A stretch of 64,000 nt of DNA. Source: an uncultured Pelagibacteraceae bacterium (GTDB taxonomy: Bacteria > Pseudomonadota > Alphaproteobacteria > Pelagibacterales > Pelagibacteraceae). A model generated the notes under the pieces. It made no database searches, had not been told where the DNA came from, and saw only the letters and a list, made by a program, of their open reading frames with translations. The DNA lies in contig CABZJA010000001.1 of NCBI GenBank assembly GCA_902525935.1, forward strand, positions 1 to 64,000, read 5' to 3'. Positions within the stretch are counted from its first letter, which is position 1. Every line of letters starts with the position of its first letter. The position numbers and the translations under genes were made by a program. This document shows positions 18,932 through 27,140 of the stretch, piece after piece.

Positions 18932-21505
18932 TTAAGCAACCATACTCTCTGCTTTTTGAAGATCTACAGCAACTAGTTGGCTAATTCCTTTTTCTGGCAT
19001 TGTTACGCCATATAGTCTGTCCATTTTAGACATGGTTAGAGCGTGGTGAGTTACAATAATAAATTTTGTTGATGTAATTTTAGTTAGTTCCATCAAAAGA
19101 TTGCAAAATCTTGTTACATTTGCATCATCGAGAGGTGCGTCTACTTCATCTAGAACGCATATCGGAGCTGGATTAGTAAGAAACACCGCAAAGATTAAAG
19201 ATAAAGCTGTCAGGGCTTGTTCACCTCCAGATAATAAAGTTATTGATTGCAATCTTTTTCCTGGTGGACTTACTAACATTTCTAATCCTGCATCTAAAGG
19301 ATCATCAGAGTCTACTAGTTCTAGCTTCGCGCTACCTCCATTAAATAGTTTGGTATAAACTTCATTGAACTTTCTATTTACTTTTTCAAAAGCATCTAGA
19401 AGTCTTTCCCTACCTTTCTGATTTAGTTCAGTAATACTTTCTTTTAATTTTATAATTGCAGTTACTAAATCTTGTCTATCTTTTTCCATTTTTTTAATTT
19501 CATCTTCATATTTTGAAGTTTCTTCATCTGCTCTTAAGTTGACTGAGCCTAATTTTTCTCTTTCCCTTTTTTTTTCATCAAGCAATTCTTCTTGTGTTAC
19601 TGTATCTGGATATTCAGATGCATCTTTTAAATTTGAAAAATTTAGTATCTCTTCTTCTTTTAGATTAAGTTCTGTTGATACTCTTTCTAACAAGTCATTT
19701 CTTCTTTTATTCAAACCATCGATTGTTGCTCCAGAGCTTGCCTTTCGCTCTCTTATTTCAATAGACTCTTCCTTTGTTGTATTAAGATTGCTTCTTAATT
19801 CGTTAATTTCTTTATCTAGCTCATTTATTAATATTTCATTACCACTTTTTTCTTTTTCAGAAATTCTTAAACTTTCAGATATTTGTCCTTTTCTTTCAGC
19901 TTGTGTTTGAGGTTGTTTTTCTAGGCCGTCTAATTTTTTTTGTTGAGTATCTTTTCTATTATTTAATTCATTAATCATTTTTTCAGAATTTACCAATAAG
20001 TTTTTCCAACTTTCTATTTCTTGGTCAATTATTTTAATTCTTTCACTTCTCTTAATTGATTCTTTTTTAATATTTTGATTTGCACTAAAAGCTTCAGCAT
20101 ACTCTTCTTGTAGACTTTTGATTTCTTCGTTTTTCTTAGTAACTGTCATCGCCAAATCATCATCATGCATTTCATTAATTTTCATTTTTAAAAATGAAAG
20201 ATTTATTTTGCACTCATCTATTAAATTAGTTGCCCCATTGATGTTATTCTCTGATAGCATTTCTTTTGCTTTTTCTAATTGATTACTTGCTAAATCGATA
20301 GTTTCTGAGTTCTTTTTTAAAGTATCAAGGTTTAAATTTTCTAGTATTCTCTCTAATTTATCCTGCTCGTCTTTTAATTTACTTTTTGCATTTATAAGAT
20401 CTAAACCAGACAATTTTTCAGTTTCATAGTATTTGGAGTCGGTTGTAATTAAATTTTCTTTTTCTTCTCTAAGTCTTTTTTCATTAGAGTTTGCATCAAT
20501 AATTATGCTTTTTTCTCTGACAATATCCTCATCAATTACACCTAAAGCCTTTCTAATTGATTGTATTTCATCATTAACCCTGTCTTTTTCCTCATCTAAA
20601 CTTTTTAGTTCTAGATTTAATCTTTGAATTTTTGATAAGTTTTCTTGATTTTTTTCTCTTATAGGATTTACATTTTTATTCTTTTCAATAATTTTCACGC
20701 TTAAATCCTCTAATTTATCATTGAAGGACTTAACTTGATCATCAGCCTCATTGTTGATCTCATTCTCTACTTTAATTTCATTATCAATTTCTAAAAGACG
20801 TAAATAATATAAACCTGCCACAACTTTTTTTATTTCTTCTGAAATAGATTTGTATTTTGCAGCCTCTTCAGCTTGCTTTTGCAAATTTGCTAATTGTCTT
20901 TCCTGTTGTCTTCTTAATTCATCTGCCCTTTTTAAATTATTTTCTGCCGCGCCTAATCGTAATTCTGCTTCGTGTCTTCTAACATGTAAACCTGCTATAC
21001 CAGCTGCTTCTTCTAGGATAGCTCTTCGATCAGAAGGTTTTGCCGTTACCAATGCTCCAATTCTACCTTGACTAATAATCGAAGGTGAATGAGCACCTGT
21101 CGATAAATCTGCAAATAACATCTGAGCATCTTTAGCTCTGACTTCTTTCCCATTTATATAAAATTTTGAGCCTTTGTCTTTTTCTATTTTTCTTCTTATT
21201 TCGATTTCATCGAGCTCATTATATTGTAGAGGACCATCTTTATTTTCATTTGATAAGCTCACTAAAACTTCTGCAATATTTTTTGATGGTTTGTTTGAAG
21301 TTCCAGAAAATATAACGTCTTCCATTCCTGAACCTCTCATACTTTTTGCTGATGTCTCACCCATACACCATCGCAACGACTCCACTATATTTGATTTGCC
21401 ACAACCGTTTGGACCAACTATCCCAGTTAAACCTTCTTCGATCAGAAAATTTGTTTTTTCAGCAAAAGACTTAAATCCATTTAGTTGGATTTTTTTAAAT
21501 TCCAT
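18932..21505 (-). CDS. smc: SMC-like chromosome segregation ATPase, short and without a visible hinge
   Basis: An 857-residue SMC-family ATPase; bacterial SMC is usually about 1150-1200. The N-terminal head has Walker A GPNGCGKSNIVESLRW (near residue 32) and the Q-loop region SQGRIGAL. The C-terminal head has the ABC signature LLSGGEQALTAL and Walker B CVLDEVDAPLDD. Between them I see only charged coiled coil and no globular segment like the roughly 120-residue SMC hinge with its conserved glycines. The assignment to SMC instead of RecN or Rad50 rests on the head motifs. It lies between a DsbA-like gene and atpI. Confidence 0.9.
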   Translation of the reverse strand: MEFKKIQLNGFKSFAEKTNFLIEEGLTGIVGPNGCGKSNIVESLRWCMGETSAKSMRGSGMEDVIFSGTSNKPSKNIAEVLVSLSNENKDGPLQYNELDEIEIRRKIEKDKGSKFYINGKEVRAKDAQMLFADLSTGAHSPSIISQGRIGALVTAKPSDRRAILEEAAGIAGLHVRRHEAELRLGAAENNLKRADELRRQQERQLANLQKQAEEAAKYKSISEEIKKVVAGLYYLRLLEIDNEIKVENEINNEADDQVKSFNDKLEDLSVKIIEKNKNVNPIREKNQENLSKIQRLNLELKSLDEEKDRVNDEIQSIRKALGVIDEDIVREKSIIIDANSNEKRLREEKENLITTDSKYYETEKLSGLDLINAKSKLKDEQDKLERILENLNLDTLKKNSETIDLASNQLEKAKEMLSENNINGATNLIDECKINLSFLKMKINEMHDDDLAMTVTKKNEEIKSLQEEYAEAFSANQNIKKESIKRSERIKIIDQEIESWKNLLVNSEKMINELNNRKDTQQKKLDGLEKQPQTQAERKGQISESLRISEKEKSGNEILINELDKEINELRSNLNTTKEESIEIRERKASSGATIDGLNKRRNDLLERVSTELNLKEEEILNFSNLKDASEYPDTVTQEELLDEKKREREKLGSVNLRADEETSKYEDEIKKMEKDRQDLVTAIIKLKESITELNQKGRERLLDAFEKVNRKFNEVYTKLFNGGSAKLELVDSDDPLDAGLEMLVSPPGKRLQSITLLSGGEQALTALSLIFAVFLTNPAPICVLDEVDAPLDDANVTRFCNLLMELTKITSTKFIIVTHHALTMSKMDRLYGVTMPEKGISQLVAVDLQKAESMVA

Positions 21506-21513
21506 TCACTGAC

Positions 21514-22089
21514 TTATATCAGTTTTTCAATGTATTTTTTTAATTTTTTGTAGTTTGAGTGATTTTCAAACTTTTTTCCGTTAATTATGACTGTAGGAGT
21601 AGCATTCACTTTATACTTTTTAACACCTTCGATTCGGTCTTCTAAAATATGATCCTCTATTTTTTTATCCGCCAAGCACTTATCAAAATCAAGATTATAT
21701 TCAGTGTTATCAATAAATTTTTTCATTGCTTGATTTGCCTCTAATTCATTTTTTCCTTTGATCCACTTATCTTGATTTAAATATAAATGATGCAAAATTT
21801 CATGCTCACCATCATTTTTACAATGCGCTAATTTAGTTGCATTAAATGCAATGATATCTAATGGAAAGCTTTTAAATTCTATTGAAATCAATCCTTTATC
21901 AATAAAATCTTCTTTTAATTTAGGATATATATTTTTATGAAAATTTGCACAATGACTACAAGTTAATGATTCAAAAACCATTAACTTAACTTTAGAGTCT
22001 GCACTTCCAACTAAAATTGGTTTAACTTCAGAATTAGCATTAATGATATTAAAAAAAATTAAAATTGAGATAAAAATTATTTTTTTCAT
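21514..22089 (-). CDS. DsbA-like periplasmic thiol oxidoreductase
   Basis: A 191-residue secreted thioredoxin-fold protein. The signal peptide is MKKIIFISILIFFNIINANS. The active site is FESLTCSHCANFHK (CSHC, near residue 47) and the cis-Pro loop is NATPTVIINGKKF. This DsbA/DsbG-like type is common in alphaproteobacteria next to smc and MutY. It probably forms or repairs disulfides in exported proteins. Its start overlaps the DUF721 stop as ATGA. Confidence 0.88.
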   Translation of the reverse strand: MKKIIFISILIFFNIINANSEVKPILVGSADSKVKLMVFESLTCSHCANFHKNIYPKLKEDFIDKGLISIEFKSFPLDIIAFNATKLAHCKNDGEHEILHHLYLNQDKWIKGKNELEANQAMKKFIDNTEYNLDFDKCLADKKIEDHILEDRIEGVKKYKVNATPTVIINGKKFENHSNYKKLKKYIEKLI

Positions 22090-22568
22090 TTTATTTTAAA
22101 ATGTTTACTTAGCTCTAGAAGTGAATTTTTTATTTTATCATTTTTAATGTTATTTATGCTCTTTATATGTTTATTTTTTGTCGCATTAATAGCTGTATTT
22201 CTGTGGCTTTCTTTAATTTTTCCATCAAATGTATTCAATTTAATGTCATCTAAAACATGATAGCCAAAAAAAACATTAATTTTTTTTATTATTTCTTTTT
22301 TAGAATACTCAACATCAACTTCATTTCCCCTCTTTACTAAAATATTTAAACGACTTCCCGATAACTTATTTGAACTTTTGTATGACTTAGGAAAGCTCAC
22401 TTTAAATAAATCTTTACCTACTAAATATTTCCAATTGTCTAAAGTTTCATTATAAATTTTACCTTTTTTACTAATTATTCTTTTTGCCTCTGTGGGTAAA
22501 GTATCTTTAAAAGATCTTAAACCTTGAATGGAATTATATCTCTGCTTAGTATTATATTTTTGACTCAT
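22086..22568 (-). CDS. DUF721/DciA-like protein
   Basis: A 160-residue basic protein of the DUF721 family, with the core NWKYLVGKDLFKVSFPKSYK and a following beta region. DciA, a member of this family, loads the replicative helicase in many bacteria; the alphaproteobacterial mutY-linked form is usually annotated only as DUF721. Its ATG abuts that of mutY (CATATG, no bases between), so both genes must be transcribed from within each other's coding region. Confidence 0.8.
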   Translation of the reverse strand: MSQKYNTKQRYNSIQGLRSFKDTLPTEAKRIISKKGKIYNETLDNWKYLVGKDLFKVSFPKSYKSSNKLSGSRLNILVKRGNEVDVEYSKKEIIKKINVFFGYHVLDDIKLNTFDGKIKESHRNTAINATKNKHIKSINNIKNDKIKNSLLELSKHFKIK

Positions 22569-23561
22569 ATGAATAATAAAAACATACCAAATAAAATTCT
22601 ACATTGGTACGATAATAATAAAAGAATTTTACCTTGGAGAAAAAAAGTTTCTCAGAAGCAAAAAGAATTTTTTACGTTTGTTAGTGAATTTATGTTGCAG
22701 CAAACTCAAGTAAAAACTGTTATTCCTTATTTTGAAAAATTTGTAAAACAAATTCCAACCTTTCAATCATTGGCAGAAGTTGATGAAAAGATCTTAATGA
22801 AACATTGGGAAGGCCTTGGTTATTATTCAAGAGCAAGAAATCTAAAAAAAAGTGCAATTAAAATTCTTAAAGATTTCAATGGTAAGTTGCCAAAATCTTA
22901 TGAAAAGTTAGTACAATTACCAGGTGTTGGTGAATATACATCTAAAGCAATAATGTCTATAGCATTTAACATTAGAACTATCGCTTTAGATGGAAATGTA
23001 GAGAGAATTCTTAAAAGAACTCTATATTTAAAAAAGCAGAATGAAATATCTAAAGATTTTTTAAAAACAAAAATTAATTTTTTTGGACTGTCCGATCGTG
23101 CTAGCGATTACTCACAAGCAATTATGGAAATAGGTGCTTTAATTTGTAAACCAAAAAATCCAATTTGTAATGAATGTCCATTAAGTAAAAATTGTATATC
23201 TTTAAAAAAAAATGATTTTGAGTTAACTAAAATTAATAAAGAAATAAAAACTAAATATTTTGAAGCGACTATCTACAAAAAACAAAATAATTATTTATTG
23301 GTTAAAAATGATAAATTTAAATTTTTAAAAAATATGCCAATTTTTCCTATGACTGAAGTTCGAGAAAGTAAGTATAATTATTCAAATAATAAAAAAATTA
23401 ATATAAAATTATCTAATATGGAAATGAAAATTTTGTTAAATAACTCAAAAAGACCTCCAAAGATTAAAAATAAAATATTAATTAAAAAAGATAAATTAAG
23501 CTCAGAAATAATTCCATCATTTACTAAAAAAATATTTTATACCATCTCAAAATCTGAATGA
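22569..23561 (+). CDS. mutY: A/G-specific adenine glycosylase MutY
   Basis: A base-excision enzyme removing A opposite 8-oxoG. I start at the ATG at 22569, giving MNNKNIPNKILHWYDNNKR, which aligns with the family start; the track start lies inside DUF721. The catalytic Glu is in SEFMLQQTQVKTV, the helix-hairpin-helix is LPGVGEYTSKAI, the catalytic Asp is in ALDGNVERIL and the Fe-S cluster motif is CKPKNPICNECPLSKNC (C-x6-C-x2-C-x5-C). A short C-terminal NUDIX-like part follows. Confidence 0.95.
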   Translation: MNNKNIPNKILHWYDNNKRILPWRKKVSQKQKEFFTFVSEFMLQQTQVKTVIPYFEKFVKQIPTFQSLAEVDEKILMKHWEGLGYYSRARNLKKSAIKILKDFNGKLPKSYEKLVQLPGVGEYTSKAIMSIAFNIRTIALDGNVERILKRTLYLKKQNEISKDFLKTKINFFGLSDRASDYSQAIMEIGALICKPKNPICNECPLSKNCISLKKNDFELTKINKEIKTKYFEATIYKKQNNYLLVKNDKFKFLKNMPIFPMTEVRESKYNYSNNKKINIKLSNMEMKILLNNSKRPPKIKNKILIKKDKLSSEIIPSFTKKIFYTISKSE

Positions 23562-24682
23562 AAAAAGTTGCAATTGTTGGAGCTGGTATATCTGGTTTGT
23601 ATCTTGCAAATGAATTAAACAAAAATACTAAAATAGACTATAAAATCTTTGAAAAAAAAGATTACCTTAATTTAAATGAAGGTTATGGCATTCAACTTTC
23701 AGTTAATAGTATTAATTTGTTGAATAAAATCGGATTTAAAAATATTTCAGCATCAGATGTTTATTATCCAACAAAAGTTAATTTTTTCCAGGCTAATAAT
23801 ATTAAAAAGATTTGTGAAATTGATTTAAAGCAATTCAACAATGTAAACGACCGTTACACAACACTTAAAAGATCAACATTAATAAAGTTTTTAATTGGCA
23901 AAATCCCTGAAGAAAAAATTCAATTTAAAGCCGATATTCAAAATATAGAATATAATGAAAAAATAAAAATTTCTTGGAATAATAAGAATGAAAGTTTCGA
24001 TTATATCGTAATTGCAGATGGTGTTTTTTCAAAATTAAAATCTCAAATATCTAATAATCATTTAAACCCAATTTTTAATGGGAACATTGCTTTAAGGGCG
24101 AATTTAAAACAACATGAAAAAGATAATATTTCTGTATATATGGGGTCAAATTTTCATTATGTAACTTATCCTGTAAATCAAAAACTTGAATACAATTTCG
24201 TTGCTATAATCAAAAAGAAGCTAACTACTAACGAAATTGAAGATAAAAACATTCTTAATTCAGAAACATTTATAAAATCTCTAAAAGACCTTATTTCAAA
24301 AAATTCTATTATAAATTTGGAAAATTTAGTTAACATGAAGTGTTTTCCTGTGTTTGTGAGCAATGGATTACCCACATTAAAATATCAAAATACTTTTTTG
24401 AGTGGAGATGCTTTATTTGCTTTTCCACCTTCTTTTGCACAAGGTGCTTCTCAAAGTATTGAAACAGCAAATGGTATTTTAGAAAATATTACAAATTCAA
24501 ATAATATTTATAAAGATAAGATAAAAAAAATATTACTTGTAAATAAAAGATCTAAACTAAATCATTTTGCCTTCCACTTAACTAATCCAATAATAATATT
24601 AATTAGAAATTTTGTTTTGAAATTTTTATCAAAAAATAAAAAATTTCTAGAGAGCTATCTTGGAAAAATTTATAGAAATTAA
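23558..24682 (+). CDS. FAD-dependent monooxygenase (UbiH/salicylate hydroxylase-like)
   Basis: A 374-residue class A flavin monooxygenase. The FAD motif is VAIVGAGISGLYLANEL at the N-terminus, and the second FAD motif reads LSGDALFAFPPSFAQGASQSIE near residue 285. The substrate cannot be told from sequence; ubiquinone hydroxylation is possible but the usual Ubi-hydroxylase signature is not clear. It is coupled to mutY by ATGA and converges on ccrM with a four-base overlap. Confidence 0.85.
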   Translation: MKKVAIVGAGISGLYLANELNKNTKIDYKIFEKKDYLNLNEGYGIQLSVNSINLLNKIGFKNISASDVYYPTKVNFFQANNIKKICEIDLKQFNNVNDRYTTLKRSTLIKFLIGKIPEEKIQFKADIQNIEYNEKIKISWNNKNESFDYIVIADGVFSKLKSQISNNHLNPIFNGNIALRANLKQHEKDNISVYMGSNFHYVTYPVNQKLEYNFVAIIKKKLTTNEIEDKNILNSETFIKSLKDLISKNSIINLENLVNMKCFPVFVSNGLPTLKYQNTFLSGDALFAFPPSFAQGASQSIETANGILENITNSNNIYKDKIKKILLVNKRSKLNHFAFHLTNPIIILIRNFVLKFLSKNKKFLESYLGKIYRN

Positions 24683-25752
24683 TTAGTTGGCCTTAGTCTT
24701 TGCCTCAAATCATCAATTGGTTTGAATGAGTTACCTGATTTATAATACCAAAAAGTCCAACCATTACAGCTTTCAGCACCTAATATTTGTGCAGCAACTT
24801 TATGTATTGATCCTTCTGATTTCCGATATTTTATACTACCATCAATCATAATTTTAGCATTGATTTGCTTTTTTTGATCAAAAATTTCAGTTCCAGGTTT
24901 AATAATTCCTAATTCAACTAAAGATCCAAATGGAACTCTTGGTTTAGATCTATTACTTTTTATAGTATCTAAATATTCATCTTCTATAATTTTTGTATTT
25001 TTAATTCTTTTACTTGCAGCTTCAAAATAGTTTTTTTCTTTTTCTACCCCAAAATAATTTCTACCTAACTTTTTGGAAACTACAGCAGTAGTTCCTGTAC
25101 CAAGAAATGGGTCCAATATTAAATCACCTTTATTAGAGGATGCTAATATAATTCTGTGCAATAAAGACTCTGGCTTTTGTGTTGAGTGAACTTTATTTCC
25201 ATTATTTTTAAGTCTTTCTTTTCCATTACATATAGGTAAATTCCATGTAGATCTCATCTGTAGATCATCGTTTAAACATTTAAGTGATTGATAATTAAAA
25301 GTATATTTTGAGCCTTCACTTTTTGATGCCCATATAAGTGTTTCGTGCGCATTCGTAAAACGTGTTCCTCTAAAATTTGGCATAGGGTTATTTTTGTTCC
25401 AAATCACATCATTTAGTATCCAAAAACCTAAATCTTGCATTTTTGAACCAACTCTAAAAATATTATGATAACTTCCTATGACCCATATAGATCCATCTTT
25501 TTTTAAAATTCTTTTACATTCTTTAAGCCATTGAACTGAAAACTCATCGTAACTTTTAAAACTATCAAATTTATCCCATGCATCGTCTACAGCATCGACT
25601 TTAGATCTATCAGGTCGACTTAATTCTTTTTTCAGTTGAAGGTTGTAAGGTGGATCTGCAAATACCAGATCAAAACTTTCAGCAGGAATTTTTTTTAATT
25701 CCTTAATACTATCTCCATTAATAATTTTATTTTTTATGTCTGAAATGATCAT
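24679..25752 (-). CDS. ccrM: CcrM-type adenine DNA methyltransferase (GANTC)
   Basis: A solitary beta-class N6-adenine methyltransferase of 357 residues. Motif IV DPPY lies in LVFADPPYNLQL (near residue 32) and motif I in DPFLGTGTTAVVSKKLGRN (near 215). The C-terminal extension ending in WTFWYYKSGN and LRQRLRP is typical of CcrM. No restriction gene is adjacent. In Caulobacter, CcrM methylates GANTC late in the cell cycle; here the role in cell-cycle control is an inference. Its promoter region carries a GANTC site (see separate entries). Confidence 0.94.
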   Translation of the reverse strand: MIISDIKNKIINGDSIKELKKIPAESFDLVFADPPYNLQLKKELSRPDRSKVDAVDDAWDKFDSFKSYDEFSVQWLKECKRILKKDGSIWVIGSYHNIFRVGSKMQDLGFWILNDVIWNKNNPMPNFRGTRFTNAHETLIWASKSEGSKYTFNYQSLKCLNDDLQMRSTWNLPICNGKERLKNNGNKVHSTQKPESLLHRIILASSNKGDLILDPFLGTGTTAVVSKKLGRNYFGVEKEKNYFEAASKRIKNTKIIEDEYLDTIKSNRSKPRVPFGSLVELGIIKPGTEIFDQKKQINAKIMIDGSIKYRKSEGSIHKVAAQILGAESCNGWTFWYYKSGNSFKPIDDLRQRLRPTN

Positions 25753-25765
25753 TTTATATTTTTGA

Positions 25766-25794
25766 ATTAGACTCCAGTCAGGTGTCTACGTCAA
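25766..25794 (-). promoter_or_regulatory. Predicted ccrM promoter with a GANTC site at the -10 box
   Basis: On the minus strand, TTGACG (25794-25789) and TCTAAT (25771-25766) are separated by exactly 17 bases, a near-consensus sigma-70 promoter. The sequence GAGTC (25774-25770), a GANTC site, overlaps the first bases of the -10 hexamer. The predicted start would leave a leader of only several bases before the ccrM ATG. Confidence 0.6.
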
Positions 25795-25830
25795 CCTGTG
25801 ATTGAATTTATTGATTGATAATTGTTATGA

Positions 25831-26406
25831 TTATTTTTTAAGACTCAACATCTTGTGTATTGGTCTGAAGGTTTTTCTATGAAATCTAGTCACTCCAAAT
25901 TTTTTAATAGCATTAATATGATCCTTAGTTCCATAACCTGCATTATTGTCCCAGCCGTATTTTTTAAAAGAAAAAGACATCTTTTTCATTAGCTTATCTC
26001 TTTCGACTTTAGCAATAATCGATGCGGCTGAAATTTCAGGAATTTTTTCATCACCTTTTACAATAGTTTTAATAACGTAATTTTTTAAGTCTGGTGGTTT
26101 ATTACCGTCTATTAAAACTTTTTTAGGTTTCAATTTGAGTTTCTTAATTGCTCTTTTCATTGAAAGTAGGCTAGCATTTAAAATATTAATTTTTTCAATT
26201 TCCTTTATTGATGCAGAACCTAACGCCCAAAGTGAATTTTTTTTTATATATTTAGCTAAAGTTTCCCTCTGAATTTTGTTAAGTTTTTTTGAATCTTTAA
26301 GAATTTTTCTATTAATTTCTTTATTTAATATAACAGCAGCTGCATAAACTGGTCCTACAAGGCTTCCTCTTCCAACCTCATCAACCCCAGCAATAATTTT
26401 TTTCAT
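25831..26406 (-). CDS. rnhB: Ribonuclease HII
   Basis: A 191-residue RNase HII that removes ribonucleotides from DNA. The catalytic DEDD residues are visible in GVDEVGRGSLVGPVYAA (DE), VLIDGNKPP (D) and AASIIAKVERDKLM with the Asp of the family motif. It lies upstream of ccrM on the same strand, with a 78-base gap that holds the ccrM promoter, and follows the uracil-DNA glycosylase gene. Confidence 0.95.
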   Translation of the reverse strand: MKKIIAGVDEVGRGSLVGPVYAAAVILNKEINRKILKDSKKLNKIQRETLAKYIKKNSLWALGSASIKEIEKINILNASLLSMKRAIKKLKLKPKKVLIDGNKPPDLKNYVIKTIVKGDEKIPEISAASIIAKVERDKLMKKMSFSFKKYGWDNNAGYGTKDHINAIKKFGVTRFHRKTFRPIHKMLSLKK

Positions 26407-26425
26407 ATAAAATATTATTAAAAAT

Positions 26426-27130
26426 TTAAATCTCTAAACCAGTTTCATCCATTTTTTTTCTAATTTCTTTAAGATCGGCCCAAGAATATTTTTTTTGCTC
26501 TGATTGTCTTAGCAGATATGCTGGGTGAAAAGTTATCATTGTTAAATATGTTTTATTATTAATTATTACTTCCTTCCATTTTCCTCTTTCTTTAGAAATT
26601 TTAATTTTATTACTGAAGAGCGCTTCCATTGCTGTGCTTCCCATTAAAATAAGTATTTCTGGATTTATAATCGAAATATGTTTTCTTAAATATTCAGAGT
26701 ATCTATTTATTTCTGTTATTTCAGGTTTTCTGTTATTTGGGGGTCTATAATTTACAACATTAGTTATATACACGTTAGTTCTATCTAAATTAATAGCTTT
26801 CAACATTTTATTTAAAAGCATTCCCGCATCACCAACAAAAGGTTTTCCTAATTCATCTTCTTTTTGTCCAGGTCCTTCACCTACAATCATTATTTTTGAA
26901 GATGAATTTCCATCACTGAAAACAAGATTTTTTGCACTATTTTTTAGTTCACAATCTTCAATTTTTTCTATTTCAACTCTAAGTTTTGCTAATTCTACAG
27001 ATTTTTCCTCATTAGAAACATTATTTTTAAATCTATTTATTGGCTCATCACTAAATTCATACTCAATACCTAGTTCGTTTAATAAATCATTATCAAATAT
27101 GTCATTTTGATTTTTTTCATTTAAAGTCAT
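26426..27130 (-). CDS. Uracil-DNA glycosylase, family 4/5-like
   Basis: A 234-residue glycosylase of the UDG superfamily that removes uracil from DNA. Motifs are MIVGEGPGQKEDELGKPFVG (catalytic loop), ITNVVNYRPPNNRKP and the C-terminal TFHPAYLLRQSEQKK. The canonical family 4 Fe-S cysteines are mostly absent: only DCELKN retains one, and Tyr stands where Cys is usual in NYRPP. As far as I recall, the related alphaproteobacterial enzymes also lack them, so I treat this as a subgroup trait. It is divergent from the TPR gene with 10 bases between starts. Confidence 0.88.
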   Translation of the reverse strand: MTLNEKNQNDIFDNDLLNELGIEYEFSDEPINRFKNNVSNEEKSVELAKLRVEIEKIEDCELKNSAKNLVFSDGNSSSKIMIVGEGPGQKEDELGKPFVGDAGMLLNKMLKAINLDRTNVYITNVVNYRPPNNRKPEITEINRYSEYLRKHISIINPEILILMGSTAMEALFSNKIKISKERGKWKEVIINNKTYLTMITFHPAYLLRQSEQKKYSWADLKEIRKKMDETGLEI

Positions 27131-27140
27131 AAAGTAAAAT

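Noticed and set aside
26426-27130. Loss of Fe-S cysteines in the uracil-DNA glycosylase as a novelty
   Set aside because: As I recall, related alphaproteobacterial enzymes of this type also lack the canonical ligands, so I did not count it as new.
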